From positions 263,001 through 327,000 of the forward strand of contig CAMXCT020006582.1 of the NCBI GenBank assembly GCA_947184155.2: a DNA stretch of 64,000 bases, written 5' to 3'. Origin of the DNA: Cladocopium goreaui (lineage: Eukaryota; Sar; Dinophyceae; Suessiales; Symbiodiniaceae). Below the pieces are notes generated by a model, which worked only from the letters and a program-made list of their open reading frames with translations, ran no database searches and was not told where the DNA came from. Position numbers and translations under genes: made by a program. Below, piece after piece: positions 7,730 through 18,929 of the stretch; position 1 is the first letter of the stretch; every line of letters starts with the position of its first letter.

Positions 7730-9865
7730 TCAGCAGCCTCTCATTTGCACATCTGTCGGCAGCAGCTGCGGCTCGCCAAACCCATCTTCATGCTCAAGCG
7801 TGTGCTGTGCTGGTGTGGAGAAGTTTGGATCAGGCTCAAGGATCCAAATGCTGGAGATGTGTGCTAGTGTTGAGTGAATGCACCAACGTCGATCCCGTGG
7901 TCTGTGGACTATGCCATGAGTGTCCACTTCTTCTTGTTCGGCCCATGTTCCTCCTGTGGGTACTGGTTTGTGTGTGCCCCACAATTGTCCTGTGAGGATG
8001 AATGGTACATGGCTTTTGCCGCTGAGGTATCGATGGACGACTTTGTGGATGAGGTTGTCCTGTTCCATTGTGGCACTGCAAAAGAAGCCATGAACTTTTC
8101 GGCCATCCATGGATTCAGAGCATGTTGGTAGGATTAGGCCATGGAGTAGGATTCCTAAGAATCCCGATTCGCTTGTGGCATGTGCCCAATGGTAGTAGGC
8201 GTTTCCTGCTTGTGATAGTGATATTGCGGTGTTGCGTGGCATGTTTTTTAAGTGGAGTTGCCATATTCTGAATTGTTGGTGCTGGTGAAACGTGATGTGG
8301 GTGAGTGTGTTGTTGATAGGCATGCCGGTTGTGACGATGTACTTTGCTAACGTTGTGGTGATGTGTTCTTCTGGTAGGTCGATGCCTGCTGGAAATCGTG
8401 TTTCCAACCATTCTTTCATGTCACGTACACTTTTGTCCCGATCCGATAAGAATCGGAAGTATACTGACGGTGCTGTGAGCTCACGGGCTCGGAGTGTTGC
8501 TGAGTGAAGGCGTTGCTCTAGCTCTTGGTAATTGAATATCTGGTAGCTGTCACGCGTGGGAGGTTCCCACGGAATGAGGACTGACGGATCCTGTTGTATT
8601 TGTCGTTCGATGGCTTCTTCAAGGTGATCAATTGCTTGTGTTGGCTGTGGTTCGTTGGTAGTGTTGGTAGTGTCAAGTGGTGTTGGTGGTGTGTATTGCT
8701 GGCGAGGTGTGAGGTGGACTTGTCCTGCTGTGACAGTCGTTGATGTTGTGGTGTTGTAAGTGTTCTTGGACTTGGCGATGGACCTGATTTTGTCAGCCAC
8801 GCTAAGCCCCGCGCTAAGCGGTGGTGGTACTGTGGGAGGAGGCAGAAGAGGCGGCGGAGGTGGTTGTTGTTGATGAGAAGTAGGAGAAGTGGAGAACAGG
8901 TGTTTACCTGTGTAATCTGATGGTAACGGTGGTGGTGGAAGAGGTGGTAGTTGTGTTGTTGTTGGTGGTGGTGGTAGTGGTGACATGTGGTGTTGTGGTG
9001 TTGTGTGTTGCTGAGAAGATGCTGCTGGTTTGTGTCCGGTGTGTGATCGATGGTTGGATTTGGACCTGTCAGTGTGTGAAGAATGTTGCCTGCGATGTGA
9101 ACGGTGCCGGCGTCGACGTTGTGATCGGTGTTTTGATTTGTGGTGTCTGGAACGTAGTGTGGTGGATCTGTGGCGTGATCTGTAATGGGAGTGATGTCGT
9201 TTCGTCGATTTGCGTCTGTGTCGTCTGGTGGTGGATGATCTGTGCTTCTTGCGTGTGGTGCGAGATCGTGTACGGTTGTGCTTGTTGTGACTCATTGGTG
9301 GCGTTGAAGCTGTAGTGGTTGGAAATTGCTGTGAAAATGGTGTGGCTGGTAGTGGTTGAACTAGTGTCGTGGTTGTTGAGTGTGGTGTAGGCTGGTAATT
9401 GAGGAGTGATCCATTTTGTGGTGGTGAGAGCTGAGGATTGGGTATGGCTGCGTTGTGATGCGGTGGTGGCTGAAAACCTGGCATGGCTGTGTTGTGATGT
9501 GGTGTGTTGAAAGTGTGCAAAGATGGAGATTGTGTAAACGCAGAGGTGGCAAATGGTGCTTGTGTTGGCTGTGGGACGGTGTGTCCCAGAAGTTGTGGTT
9601 GTTGTTGTTGTGGAATTGGAGCAAAAGGCTGTGTAAAATCTGCTGTGGTACACTGTGGTTGCATTGATTGTGGTAAGGTGTGTCCGGCTGGATAATGTTG
9701 TTGTGGAGTTTGAGAGAATGTTGATAGAAAAGGTGCTGATGCTTGTGCGTTGTGTGATGCTGAACTCATCCACTGGGCAAACAAATCAGCTGCCGTCATC
9801 GCGGGCTGCATGGTCGGAATCACGAAGCTGCAAGCGCTGCACATGTCAGTCTTCAATGTGGCCAT
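7730..9865 (-). CDS. Pro/Gln- and Arg/Ser/His-rich element protein (ORF A)
   Basis: A 711-residue frame from a true ATG at 9865. Residues 1-190 are Pro/Gln/Thr-rich with repeated HTLPQ/HTVPQP-like words. Residues about 195-285 are a strongly basic Arg/His/Ser tract resembling RS domains, likely nucleic-acid binding. Residues about 295-370 are poly-proline. The final 280 residues look folded and less biased. They include YYHWAHATSESGFLGILLHG at 557 and a VHGFFCSA strand, a His-x-Thr-Ser...Gly pattern faintly like ADP-ribosyltransferase or phosphotransferase folds (speculative). A protein of this size and build is not part of the Penelope-like elements I know. It may be a dinoflagellate-specific addition, or a gene picked up by the element. 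Confidence 0.65.
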   Translation of the reverse strand: MATLKTDMCSACSFVIPTMQPAMTAADLFAQWMSSASHNAQASAPFLSTFSQTPQQHYPAGHTLPQSMQPQCTTADFTQPFAPIPQQQQPQLLGHTVPQPTQAPFATSAFTQSPSLHTFNTPHHNTAMPGFQPPPHHNAAIPNPQLSPPQNGSLLNYQPTPHSTTTTLVQPLPATPFSQQFPTTTASTPPMSHNKHNRTRSRTTRKKHRSSTTRRHRRKSTKRHHSHYRSRHRSTTLRSRHHKSKHRSQRRRRHRSHRRQHSSHTDRSKSNHRSHTGHKPAASSQQHTTPQHHMSPLPPPPTTTQLPPLPPPPLPSDYTGKHLFSTSPTSHQQQPPPPPLLPPPTVPPPLSAGLSVADKIRSIAKSKNTYNTTTSTTVTAGQVHLTPRQQYTPPTPLDTTNTTNEPQPTQAIDHLEEAIERQIQQDPSVLIPWEPPTRDSYQIFNYQELEQRLHSATLRARELTAPSVYFRFLSDRDKSVRDMKEWLETRFPAGIDLPEEHITTTLAKYIVTTGMPINNTLTHITFHQHQQFRIWQLHLKNMPRNTAISLSQAGNAYYHWAHATSESGFLGILLHGLILPTCSESMDGRKVHGFFCSATMEQDNLIHKVVHRYLSGKSHVPFILTGQLWGTHKPVPTGGTWAEQEEVDTHGIVHRPRDRRWCIHSTLAHISSIWILEPDPNFSTPAQHTLEHEDGFGEPQLLPTDVQMRGC

Positions 9866-9914
9866 GATGTCAAGTCGAAATTTATCTAACTCATGTCATT
9901 AGTCACCATGGCAT

Positions 9915-10006
9915 GATGATTCATGTTCATGGCTTTCATGTTGCGCCATGTGAACTACGCGATGATTCATGTACAGGGTTTTCATGTTGCACCATGTAAA
10001 CTACGC
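9915..10006. repeat. 46-bp tandem duplication
   Basis: Two adjacent 46-bp units (9915-9960, 9961-10006), both starting GATGATTCATG and ending AACTACGC, with a few substitutions. They lie just upstream of the ORF A start codon in the element's 5' leader. Confidence 0.8.
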
Positions 10007-10211
10007 GAAAACTAACCAAATTGGTCTCAGTGAGGCTATCGAGTCATGTCTGTAAAAAGCCGCGAGCAGTCATGCATGGGATCCGTGTTGCAATCATACT
10101 ACTAGTTCATGTGTAGAGGCCAAGGTTAAGAGTGAAAAAACGGTCGTGTTAGTTAAACATGTAGAACCGCATGGGATGACACGGGGTTATTCTGAGGGAT
10201 GAAAATTTCAC

Positions 10212-10377
10212 TCTGGATTTATTCTGGCATGGACTCTGGATTTATTCTGACAAAGATTCTGGATTTATTCTGAAAAGCATTCAATCCCCTGATGGAGTCT
10301 TCTGGATGCTTGTGCGAACTCTGGATGCTTGTGCGGAACTGGCTTCTGGCAACATTATGTCTGGATTTATTCTTGTA
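10212..10377. repeat. Interspersed CTGGATTTATTCTG repeats
   Basis: Four copies of the 14-mer CTGGATTTATTCTG (the last ending in T) and two copies of 'ctctggatgcttgtgcg' lie in the 5' leader of the retroelement. No coding frame fits. Confidence 0.75.
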
Positions 10378-10447
10378 ACCTGGTATCCCCGGCGGACGCA
10401 CCACCAAGCTTCCCCGGCACTTTGTCAGAGATCCGGGTGCATGAAAG

Positions 10448-10704
10448 ACACACTTTGGTAAACTCCATAATGGAGAGGGTGAAATGAGATGAAATGATAA
10501 CCGTCATGTCGTGTTGTTACATTAGCATGTCATGTCATGTCATGTCATGACATGTCGGCTTGGGTGGTTTTTGGCTTGGCCACCTTGCCATTTCGGATGC
10601 AGGTACGTTTTCACGACGACATAGATGGGTCTTCGTTGGCCCGTGCCATCTATGCGTCCACGGGCCCCCTGCTTTTCCCTTTGATTCAGGGTTTCTCACA
10701 CACA
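10448..10704 (-). repeat. Pseudo-LTR of Penelope-like element (5' copy)
   Basis: Identical by reading over about 257 bp to 2659-2915. Upstream copy in the direction of transcription, so it may carry the promoter. It ends in a CA run that merges with the flanking CACACACAC. Confidence 0.85.
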
Positions 10705-11569
10705 CACACTGACACTGTGAGAACACCCAAATAGGGAGAGCGATGTGATTGAAAAGGTGAGATATTCTATATCATTTCCTGGTTCTGAGACTCGTTCCTT
10801 CTGTCATCGAGAAGTCATAATCACTTGGGTAGTCTATCATGTAGCAGTTCACTTGTCAAACATTTCGTTTGAAAGACAAAAAGTCGGCTGCAAAGCAATG
10901 GTGAATGAACGCAGGACGAAAATACGGACAGGTCTAGAGTTTCCCTCGTCTGATCTCAGCTACTTCGCAAAACGTCGCTGGAAAACGGTAATGAGAAATG
11001 CGGAATTGAAAAAGCTTGTTCAACAGTTCAAACCAAGGTCGAGGATGCAGGTACACAGAGCTGATCAGGCTCTGCTTCCCGTACAATCAGGTAGCTTCGT
11101 TGGACGTGGTCCCTGATTGTACGCCACGTCCCCCTGCCTTGCTGATTGACAGCGTGTGAGGAGATGACAGCGAGTGATCTATGCACATTGGTTGACAGCG
11201 TGTGATGTGAGATGAGAAGTACGTCATGTATGTGTGATGAGATACTTAGGTTGGTATGGTACAGGGTCCGATCCCTGTGATGCAGGGTTGCCCACCCACA
11301 CGCCCGCACGCCCGCACGCCCGCACGCCCGCCCGCCCGCCCGCGCGCGCGCCGCCCAGACCAGACTGTCTGACTGCCATTGTTCCTTGACATTCTTCAAA
11401 GCGAGGCTCGATACGTGGGGTTGTCCAGTCCTTTAATTTGGACCAGTCCCAGGGTACCGTCTTGCGTTGGGGGATGTTGGGGGTATAACAGCCGCAACTT
11501 GCCCTGGTGTCGGTTTGTTCTTTTCAGGTTTGGCCCACGGCAGATGTGATCTAGGATGTGATTACAAAG
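10705..11569. other. Right flank of element; no firm gene
   Basis: A 123-codon plus frame at 10745-11116 starts with GTG and shows no domain. It may contain an upstream exon of the ATP-grasp-like gene, but I cannot place one. A CGCCCGCA-type GC-rich simple repeat fills 11297-11352. Confidence 0.4.
11297..11352. repeat. GC-rich simple repeat (CGCCCGCA)n
   Basis: Four CGCCCGCA units, then CCCG and CG runs. Far more GC-rich than its surroundings; prone to slippage. Confidence 0.85.
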
Positions 11570-13006
11570 ATGGGCGCCAAGGATGCGCTCTGCAAGATTA
11601 AGGACATGGACTTCGGGTTGCCGGACACCCTCGCGCACCTCAGGCCGAAGGAAAACCCCGGTTGGAGTAGATGAAGGCCGACCGTGGAAAGAAAGAGTGT
11701 TCTGAAAGGACAGACTGACAAATGTGAAAGACAACTCTTTTAATCGGTCTCGAGTTTCCAGCCTGTCCGGAGGCTTTACCAAGAAAAGCAGGGTAAAGCA
11801 GCCTTTTACAGGATGTGCTATTTTGATAGATAAGTATATAGCGTTGTAGAATTCATCATTGACCAGCGCCACAGTTCGGCACTTTGAGGTGAGCTCCAAA
11901 ACTCAGCATCCGTTGCTATTTCGTCGATGATGAGTTTATCCGCCAGAAAAGGGTGAGCATTTTGAGCTACCAAGGTACTACTCACCCGAGGACTTCAAGG
12001 CAGGCTTCCCCAAAAGCATCGCCTTCCGTCCTCGTGTCGTGAAGCAGAACAGGGGCTCTGCAGGTGAAGGAATCTGGATTGTCAAGTTGAAGTCTGAAGC
12101 TCGGCCACTTCTTGAGACCTTTTCGATGTCTTTTTGGCGGGATAGACCTGGGTGTGGGTGTACGCTGGTTTTACCATGCCCAAAACAAAGAGAATCAACG
12201 AACTGGTGATGTTCGCCCAATTTTGGGCTGACTTTTGACCGACGCCCATCATTTCCCTTAAGGAAACTTATTGCAACGCGCCGGGTGATCGTGTTTGCTC
12301 GATGGATGAGCCCTTAATCTTGATGGAGGCCAACGACAATCATGTGGAAGAGCACACCGTGGCTGAGTTCATCGAGTTTTGTGTCAATGGCCGCAGTGAG
12401 AAGTCCGGGACCTGGAGCTCCCAAGGCTCCGGGAAGTACTTTGAAGCTGGAGGCCAGATGGTGGATCAGCGTTATTTGCCGGGGATTGAGGAGGGTGAAT
12501 CTCGCTTCTTTATGGTCGGCAAGCAGTTGTACAACATCGAGCACTACGTGTACATCGGCGGCGTTGGGGGTGAGACGAAGACTACAATCTACCCACCGGA
12601 TGCTCCGCAATATGCTGAGACCAAAAAGAAATTGGAAGGTGAAGTGGAACTCTATTTGGAAGCTTTGGGTCTCGGTATGGATTCTTTGCCTCTTTTGTGG
12701 GCAGTCGACTTCATTCCGATCAAGGATCACAAGTTTCCCTTGACCATCGGCGAGTTCAATTGCTCTTGCCTTGGCATTTCGGCCTTTCTCAAGGCCCGCG
12801 GGGGCACCTTGTCGCAATGCTCTGTGGAGAACATTGCGGCGGGGCAAGAGATGTGCAACTTCATCGGGGAAAAGGCGCGGGAGATCCTCGACTTGCAAAG
12901 ATCAGTCAAGCGCTACGGCTACCCTGTTTTGCCACTGCCAGTGGCTTGCGCGGTCAGTGAGCTGAGTGAAGATGACTTTGGCTCCCCAACTGTTGTAGCA
13001 TGGTAG
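11570..13006 (+). CDS. ATP-grasp-like protein (at least 3 exons)
   Basis: Exons join in frame as 11570-11634, 11975-12098 and 12263-13006. Both introns are GC-AG with G after the acceptor, and the phases fit (2 then 0). The joined protein reads MGAKDALCKIKDMDFGL, then the ATP-grasp-type loop RVVKQNRGSAGEGIW, then LMEANDNHVEEHTVAEF, GGQMVDQRYLP, and DFIPIKD followed by GEFNCSCLGISAF. The Lys-Gln-Asn-Arg-Gly-Ser-x-Gly-Glu-Gly loop and the late Glu-Phe-Asn-Cys metal/ATP site are ATP-grasp features. The whole resembles the poorly characterised Cj0069-like family, whose reaction is unknown to me. The first exon starts with ATG but follows AAAG, so an earlier exon is possible. The last 40 residues after the helix EKAREILD are less convincing and may be intron read-through. 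Confidence 0.62.
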
Positions 13007-13399
13007 TCGTGGAGTAAAGGCAGATGTTCAGCTTTGAGAGTGGCAGTTTGAGGAATGCCCCATAGATGCAGTGACCAGAACCCTACGACATCACCCGCAA
13101 CTATGATCTTTGTACTTGGTAAAAAGGAGGAGTGTTTGTATAAGGGTAGGCGTTTCATTGTGATGAAACTCAACTGATCTCGTGTTTACATGAGTGGACC
13201 AGGGCAAAACCTTTTCACGGAAGCTAGCTTCGGCTAGCTGAAGTGTCTCTTGCTTAGCAAGATTCTACGGGGTGGCTGCCTGACGGTTTTTAAGGGTCCT
13301 CCATGCCCTCAAAGGACTAGGGTTGGGCCTTCAATTTTGCAGGGTTTAGATGATCTGTTGAGGCTGCTTCTCGGCCTGATGGTGTGTTGGTGTTCCACT

Positions 13400-13680
13400 T
13401 TCATCCTCATCGTCATCAAATTGTCATCATCACTATTATCAGTATCATTATCATCATCATCAACATCGTCATGATTGTCATTGCATTGGGTTTGGGGGTT
13501 CTGCTGATGCTGCTTCTCAGCATTGTATGTTTGTGCAGGGTTTTTGTACCTGGTGTAGCTTCTGTCGTGTTCCTCTCGGTCATCACTCCTCCTCCTCCTC
13601 ATCCTCATCCTCATCCTCATCATCATCATCATCATCATCATAATCATATTTCGGGTCCTGCTGCTGCTGCTGCTGCTGCC
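13400..13680. repeat. Trinucleotide-rich stretch (CAT, CCT, CTG)
   Basis: Runs of ATC/TCA (13403-13460), CTC/CATCCT (13590-13625), CATCAT (13617-13645) and CTGCTG (13661-13681). These explain the low-complexity frames on both strands. Confidence 0.85.
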
Positions 13681-16245
13681 TGTCAGCGTCGTTGGAGGAT
13701 ATGTTTCTGGAGGTTTTCTGTAGCTGATGGGGCGTGTGCTTTGTTCTTTGTGTACCCATTTTTTTGCTATGCGGAATCCCCCTCATCATCAGGCATACCC
13801 CCCTATAACATAGCTAGCACAAACTATCAGTCATCGGGTTTCCATGCTCCTAATCACATTCACTGGTTGCACACTTATCACTTATCACCTAGCTTCCCTT
13901 TCCAAACATGCTAGTTTCCGTTCCTTAACCCTGTCCTCAAGTGTGTTACATGCGTTAGAAAAAACGAGTACACCTGTACTGTGTTCAAATCATTGCAAAA
14001 TCACATGAACTTTGCCTTGCTCCAGGCTCTAGTCGTCCTTTTTGCTAGTTTCCTGTAGGCTTTCACTTGGAGAGCCTACAGGGACAGCTGCCTTGAACAT
14101 ATTCAGATCAAGTGCGAAGCACTTTAACCTGCTTTATTTTGATTTGCGTCATCGAATTGCTACATTGCTATACCATAGGTAGCGAGAGCGAGATCCGCAA
14201 ATTCCAAAAAAGCGGCGGCTCGGCGCCCCTGCAATTGAGAGGGAAGACCCAATAGAGTTGTTTCAAAAACCTTTTCAAGGTTTTGCCCAATTTTGCTGGA
14301 AATAGCTGGTAGAAACCATCCATCTCGGTGTTTTATTGCCACCCAAATTAGTCACCACCTCTCAGAATTCATCACCCAAAACTGAGAGGCTCAGCCCGGC
14401 GAAAGTTTGGTACAGATCGGTTTACCGGTATACCGCATTACATTGGAAAATAGGATGGAACTACATCCAAATAGATCAAACACATTATGAAAGTGGGGTT
14501 TGCAAGAAATCAACCAGCAACAGCAGCCGACTATGATCATTGGATCCTACGGTCAAAGATGACAGGGGCGTCCTCCATGAAGCTGCCATGATGCGTAGGA
14601 GGCGCTACGACCGCTACGAGGTGGTGCTCGCATAGTTCTTTTTTTACCAAGAAAACCGGTGATTTAACATGATTTCACCACCCACCGGGGGGAGTTATAG
14701 TTGATTTATGTTAGACAAGTTGGTGCAAATAACATCCATAATTAGGGTTTATCGAGTAATTGCAAAACTATATATATAGCTGTTGGGGTTTACAAGCCAA
14801 CAAACATAGCTGCGGGGCACCACCTTGTATTAGCCTGAGACAAGAAATTGTAAGTCGGAATTGTTTGGGTGTCTGCCTGGTTTCTTTTTCCCAACGTCAG
14901 ATCCACCAGAGGCCTTTTTGATTGGAACAACTCAGGCAGTTTCAAACAGTTCCGCAGCGTGCCAGTTGGCCGGCTGGAATGCGTCCCAGCATGTTCAGTT
15001 TAAATGACATGACATTTTATTGACCTGAATCTAGATATAGAGGAAATAAATAAATAATCAACAACTCCAAAGTGCCCATGAATTGTCCTATCCCACATTA
15101 TCCCACCATCAGTAACATTCGTTGCTACAGTTGCATGGGTGTGGTGAGCGTATTTCCCCGCCCTTTGCTCCCAAAGGTTTTCTTTGGGAGACAGCTCCCA
15201 AAGTCCGGAGTTTCACTGTGTGTCACTGAAGGGAAAAGAGGATGTCTTGGAGTCATGGAAAGCCTGGCTCTAATCCAACGGAAGGGTCCTTCCTGGACGA
15301 GAACAGCGGTTTTTGGTTCCTATTTCCAAGGAGAACCAAGAAGAAACGTCCCTTTCTTGGGATGAACAAGGGTTGAAGTTCCATTTTCTATCATATCCTG
15401 TTATACATCAAGTTACGTCCATATTTAATATTCTGGTATATTCTGGTGAAGTCTTCATTTCTGTTGGTCTAAAGCAACCCCCGTTTTTCTGCGCCAAATG
15501 ATGGGACATGTCCGGTGCTAGTCGCGCTAGTCTCGAAGTTTACAGTACATGTGCTGCTGCCAGCTGCCATTGGCTCTTTGTGGAGCCAATCGCCATGGTC
15601 CTCAGCGGAGAAAACCAAATTCCAGCTCAAATCGTTCACACCATTGATTATGACTGGATATGACTGAGTTTCTAGCGGGTTAAGGATGGCTAGAACCCCA
15701 CTTAAATTCTCTTAAATTGCTTCGAGGTAGCGTTGCGGCAGGTTTTATGTTCCCTTTGTATCCCAGTACCGATCATCATCCCAAAGCACCAGTTACTCAG
15801 TTGCAGCAAGACTAGACTTTCGTAGTGCCACTGCTTCCGGCTGATGTCGCTTGAGCGGTTCAAGTAGGGGAGATCCTTCATTAGTGCCTCAGCCTCAGCC
15901 CTTCCAAGGAAGTTGGAGACTCCCAGCAAATTTCCGGTGAAGATTTTCCGAAATCTCAACAGGAAACCAGGGTTTGCCCCATCAAATATAGGGGTTTCAG
16001 GTAACATGAAATCTCGAAGTTTGAGATGTTGATGAGATGATCATCAGAAGCCTGAGGATTCCGGATTTGTGAGGCTTCACCAGCCGCCAATGGCGGAAAT
16101 TTGGGGAACTGATGAGAGGGGGTTTAGGAATCATCACGCAGGTCTATGAACATGTCCATGGCATTTTTTGGGTTACATCAAGTTACATCCATTCATCCAG
16201 TCATATCCCATAGTATCCCATTAAGTCCGGTTACATCCCACAAAA

Positions 16246-16364
16246 TGGTTGGTGGTTTGGAACATGTTTTTATTCTTCCATTCAGTTGGGAATTTCATGA
16301 TCCCAACTGACTTTCACTCCATCATTTTTCAGAGGGGTTGAAACTCAACCACCAACCAGAAATG
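16246..16364. repeat. Inverted-repeat element, family III (copy 1)
   Basis: Begins TGGTTGGTGGTTTGGAACAT and ends AACCACCAACCA. Internally CAGTTGGGAA pairs with TCCCAACTG. Shares TTTTTCAGAGGGG near its right end with the copies at 33715, 40610 and 49200. Confidence 0.75.
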
Positions 16365-18872
16365 GCTGGTTTATATGTTGGATCATTAGAACTGCCACTG
16401 CCTGGTTCACCCCTGGTTCATCCCATGTCTTTCAGGATGGGCAGTGGCAGTTCTGCTTTTTCTGGGCTCTCTGAGGAGGAGGTGGTCAGTTTTTCTGGTG
16501 TTTCACACAGGAAGGGGTCCCCAAACAATAGGTAAATGGATGTAAATGTGTGGTTTAACCCAACAAAATTGAGATTTAAGATGATAACCGTGATCTTTTT
16601 GTTTACAGCTGCATGTGATCCCCAGTGTGGCAATCCTGACCTAAATTTTGGCATCCTATCTGACAGATATTCTTACGTTTTTCTTGGTATTTTATCTGGC
16701 ATTCTCTCTGACATATGTACTGACATTCTATTCGCCATTGCGTCAATGGGAGAAACCTGGGGCAAATCTTGCACGGTTGACGGGGGCCATGCCTGCACTG
16801 TGGTGCACAGTGGTGCGAAGCTTCCCTTGGGAGGGATTTCCTTGGATAAAAAGACCAGACACAGGAAGAAACCAGATTGAGGGCCAAGGAAACACACAAT
16901 TACCTCTGTGTCCAGATGAAAAGAAAAAGGGCGGATGGTTCAGGCATCAGCAAATTCGAAAAGAAGGGCTTTGGGTCGTTGGGTTCGGCTGTTTGGCTTT
17001 GGCTGTGCGCTGGCTTTAGCTGGTTGTAGCTTCTTTTGGTCTGCGTCTGGTCGTTGCTGAGTCTACTACCGGCCCGTCCCTGGCCCCCTTGGAGATGGGG
17101 TCGTTCTGCTATCGCCATGGGCGTCCACGCCGAGATTTGTAGGTACCCACCGCAGGAGTACAGGTTGGACTAGACGTGCTCCTCACAATAGGTGAGGGCA
17201 CCGACAAAGAATGGGTGACCATTCCAGCAGCCCTGTACGAAGAATCATTACGTGCTTGGCGCGTGGAGCGCACGCGTGCAGCGTGCAGCTCCCGGGCCTG
17301 CTCGGGGGGCGTGAGGCTTAACAAGATTGCTTTGTAGCCACCAAGTTGGCTTAGCATCCTGTTGGGCTGAATGCCACTGGAAAAATTGGCGATGCTTGTA
17401 GCTATGAGGGTGCGTTTGTTTGTGGGAAAGATATATTTATCACATACAGGAAATGCGGTGAGCACCTCCCAACAAAGTTGTTTGCATTCTTCGTCTCGTC
17501 ATGGGCAATGCAAACCAAGGCGCTAAGCGAAAAGACCGCACTTTGTCTCAAAACTTTGTCTCATGCTGGTGAGGAGTGCCCGTGTGTGGGCGTGCGTGCG
17601 TGTGCGTGTGTGTTCATGCGCGTGTGCCTGCGGGTGTATCACCAGTGTGTGTGGGCGGGCAGGTCCCGGGATGTATGGTTAAAATCCAGAGAACTTCGCC
17701 CGGCAGTTGGGAAAGATTGACATATAATTGATTGACGATTTGTTTCTTACGGTTTTTGTGGGATCTTTGTTATTTTAGTGATTGGATTCATAGGAATTAT
17801 TTAGATGGGGTAACTCACAACTGCAGGCCCCCTCCCTGCAAAAAAAACAGCAAAAGAACGATTTTGTTTGATCATTTTCATATGTTTAAACCGCCAAATT
17901 GGGGTTGTAACTTGGATTTAGCCTGGTGTTGATCACTTCAGCCAGCACTAAAACATCAAAATGCGGATTTAGTATGTTTCATCATCAAAATGGAGATCCG
18001 CTTGCAATAGGCATACACCAATGGCCTTGTGATGGGTTTAGAATCTTGGGTGTCGAACCCATCGTGTGAACATGGACATTTTTTTTTTGACACAGGTGTG
18101 ACCTTTTCAACATTTTTTTTGCGCATGATAAGAGGGTCGGTAGGACCATCATCCTTACAAGGTGGGCCTTCTCAAGTATGGATCTTGTCTTATCATGTTC
18201 TGGAAACCCTATTCTACATCTTATATCAGTCATATCCCCCACAAATCCAACAGATAACCAAATTCCACATCAATTTGCCATAATTTGCCTATCGTAAATG
18301 GGGCCTTAATTTTTTTTGAGGGGGGTCCCTTGTCCTGGATGACCTATATTGTTTTGGCTGCGAAGCGGGAAGCGCGTTTCGCGTGAAACACAGCGCAGGC
18401 TTCAGCTGTGTCCAATGGCCTCACAGAGGTGGACTCAGGGGAGGTTTCTCCGGAATGATTTGATGAGAAAATGGTTTTAAAGGTGGGTTGGATATTTATG
18501 GCCATACAAAATAATATATTTGTATATATAGATATATATACAATTATGCTTATAATGACCATTATGACACTTCAATGGCAAATCATTTAGAATGATTTGG
18601 AATTTGTGATGTTTCAATCTCTATAATTTGGGAAACGTGACACAAGATGCGACGATATTGTGTCACTGTTTCATGTGTTTCGCAATCTTGACTCAGAGTG
18701 CACATGTACAATTCGTAGGAGATATAGGCCAGCAAACGGCTGTGTTGCGCAACATGTCAGAAGATTGAAATATATTGAATAAGTCCAGGTATCCGAGCCT
18801 TCAGTTCCTGTCAGTTTTTATCAGTTTCTATCAGTTTTGTTTCTAAATCCATTAATGCTTGGCAGATCGAAG

Positions 18873-18929
18873 ATGGGACGTTACTGTTGCAAGGCTCCAA
18901 GCCTGAAGGACAAACTGGACAAACTGCAG
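18873..18929 (+). CDS. Candidate 19-codon exon
   Basis: ATG-initiated stretch MGRYCCKAPSLKDKLDKLQ ending at a CAG|GT donor. Joining in phase to 19090 (CGCAG acceptor) gives VLTYLVPLLELLA and then a stop, a small amphipathic product. No family recognised; it could be chance. Confidence 0.22.

Larger units (their letters stand above)
2659..10704 (-). mobile_element. Penelope-like retroelement with N-terminal GIY-YIG
   Basis: An 8.05-kb unit bounded by direct repeats, all large frames on the minus strand. Order of transcription: 711-codon protein (9865-7730), second accessory protein (7241-5994), GIY-YIG endonuclease with CxC linker (5993-4512), reverse transcriptase (4537-3212). Endonuclease placed before RT, joined by a CxC-containing segment, is the permuted architecture described for the Naiad and Chlamys Penelope-like clades. 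Canonical Penelope elements carry the endonuclease after the RT. The ends lie in CA microsatellite, as expected from the insertion bias reported for those clades. The long frames are intact apart from one in-frame UGA and one +1 offset, so the copy is either recently active and slightly damaged, or uses recoding. Confidence 0.8.
13007..18872. other. Gene-poor stretch
   Basis: No frame with a recognisable domain or paired splice sites. It contains CAT/CTC/CTG trinucleotide runs (13400-13680), which produce spurious Ile/Ser/His or Asp/Glu frames, a family III inverted-repeat element (16246-16364) and GT-rich DNA near 17590. A minus frame at 17109-17465 has fairly ordinary composition and could hide an exon, but nothing confirms it. 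Confidence 0.45.

Noticed and set aside
11396-11899. 167-codon minus-strand frame
   Set aside because: Opposite strand to the first exon of the ATP-grasp-like gene, which has splice and family support; the minus frame has neither.
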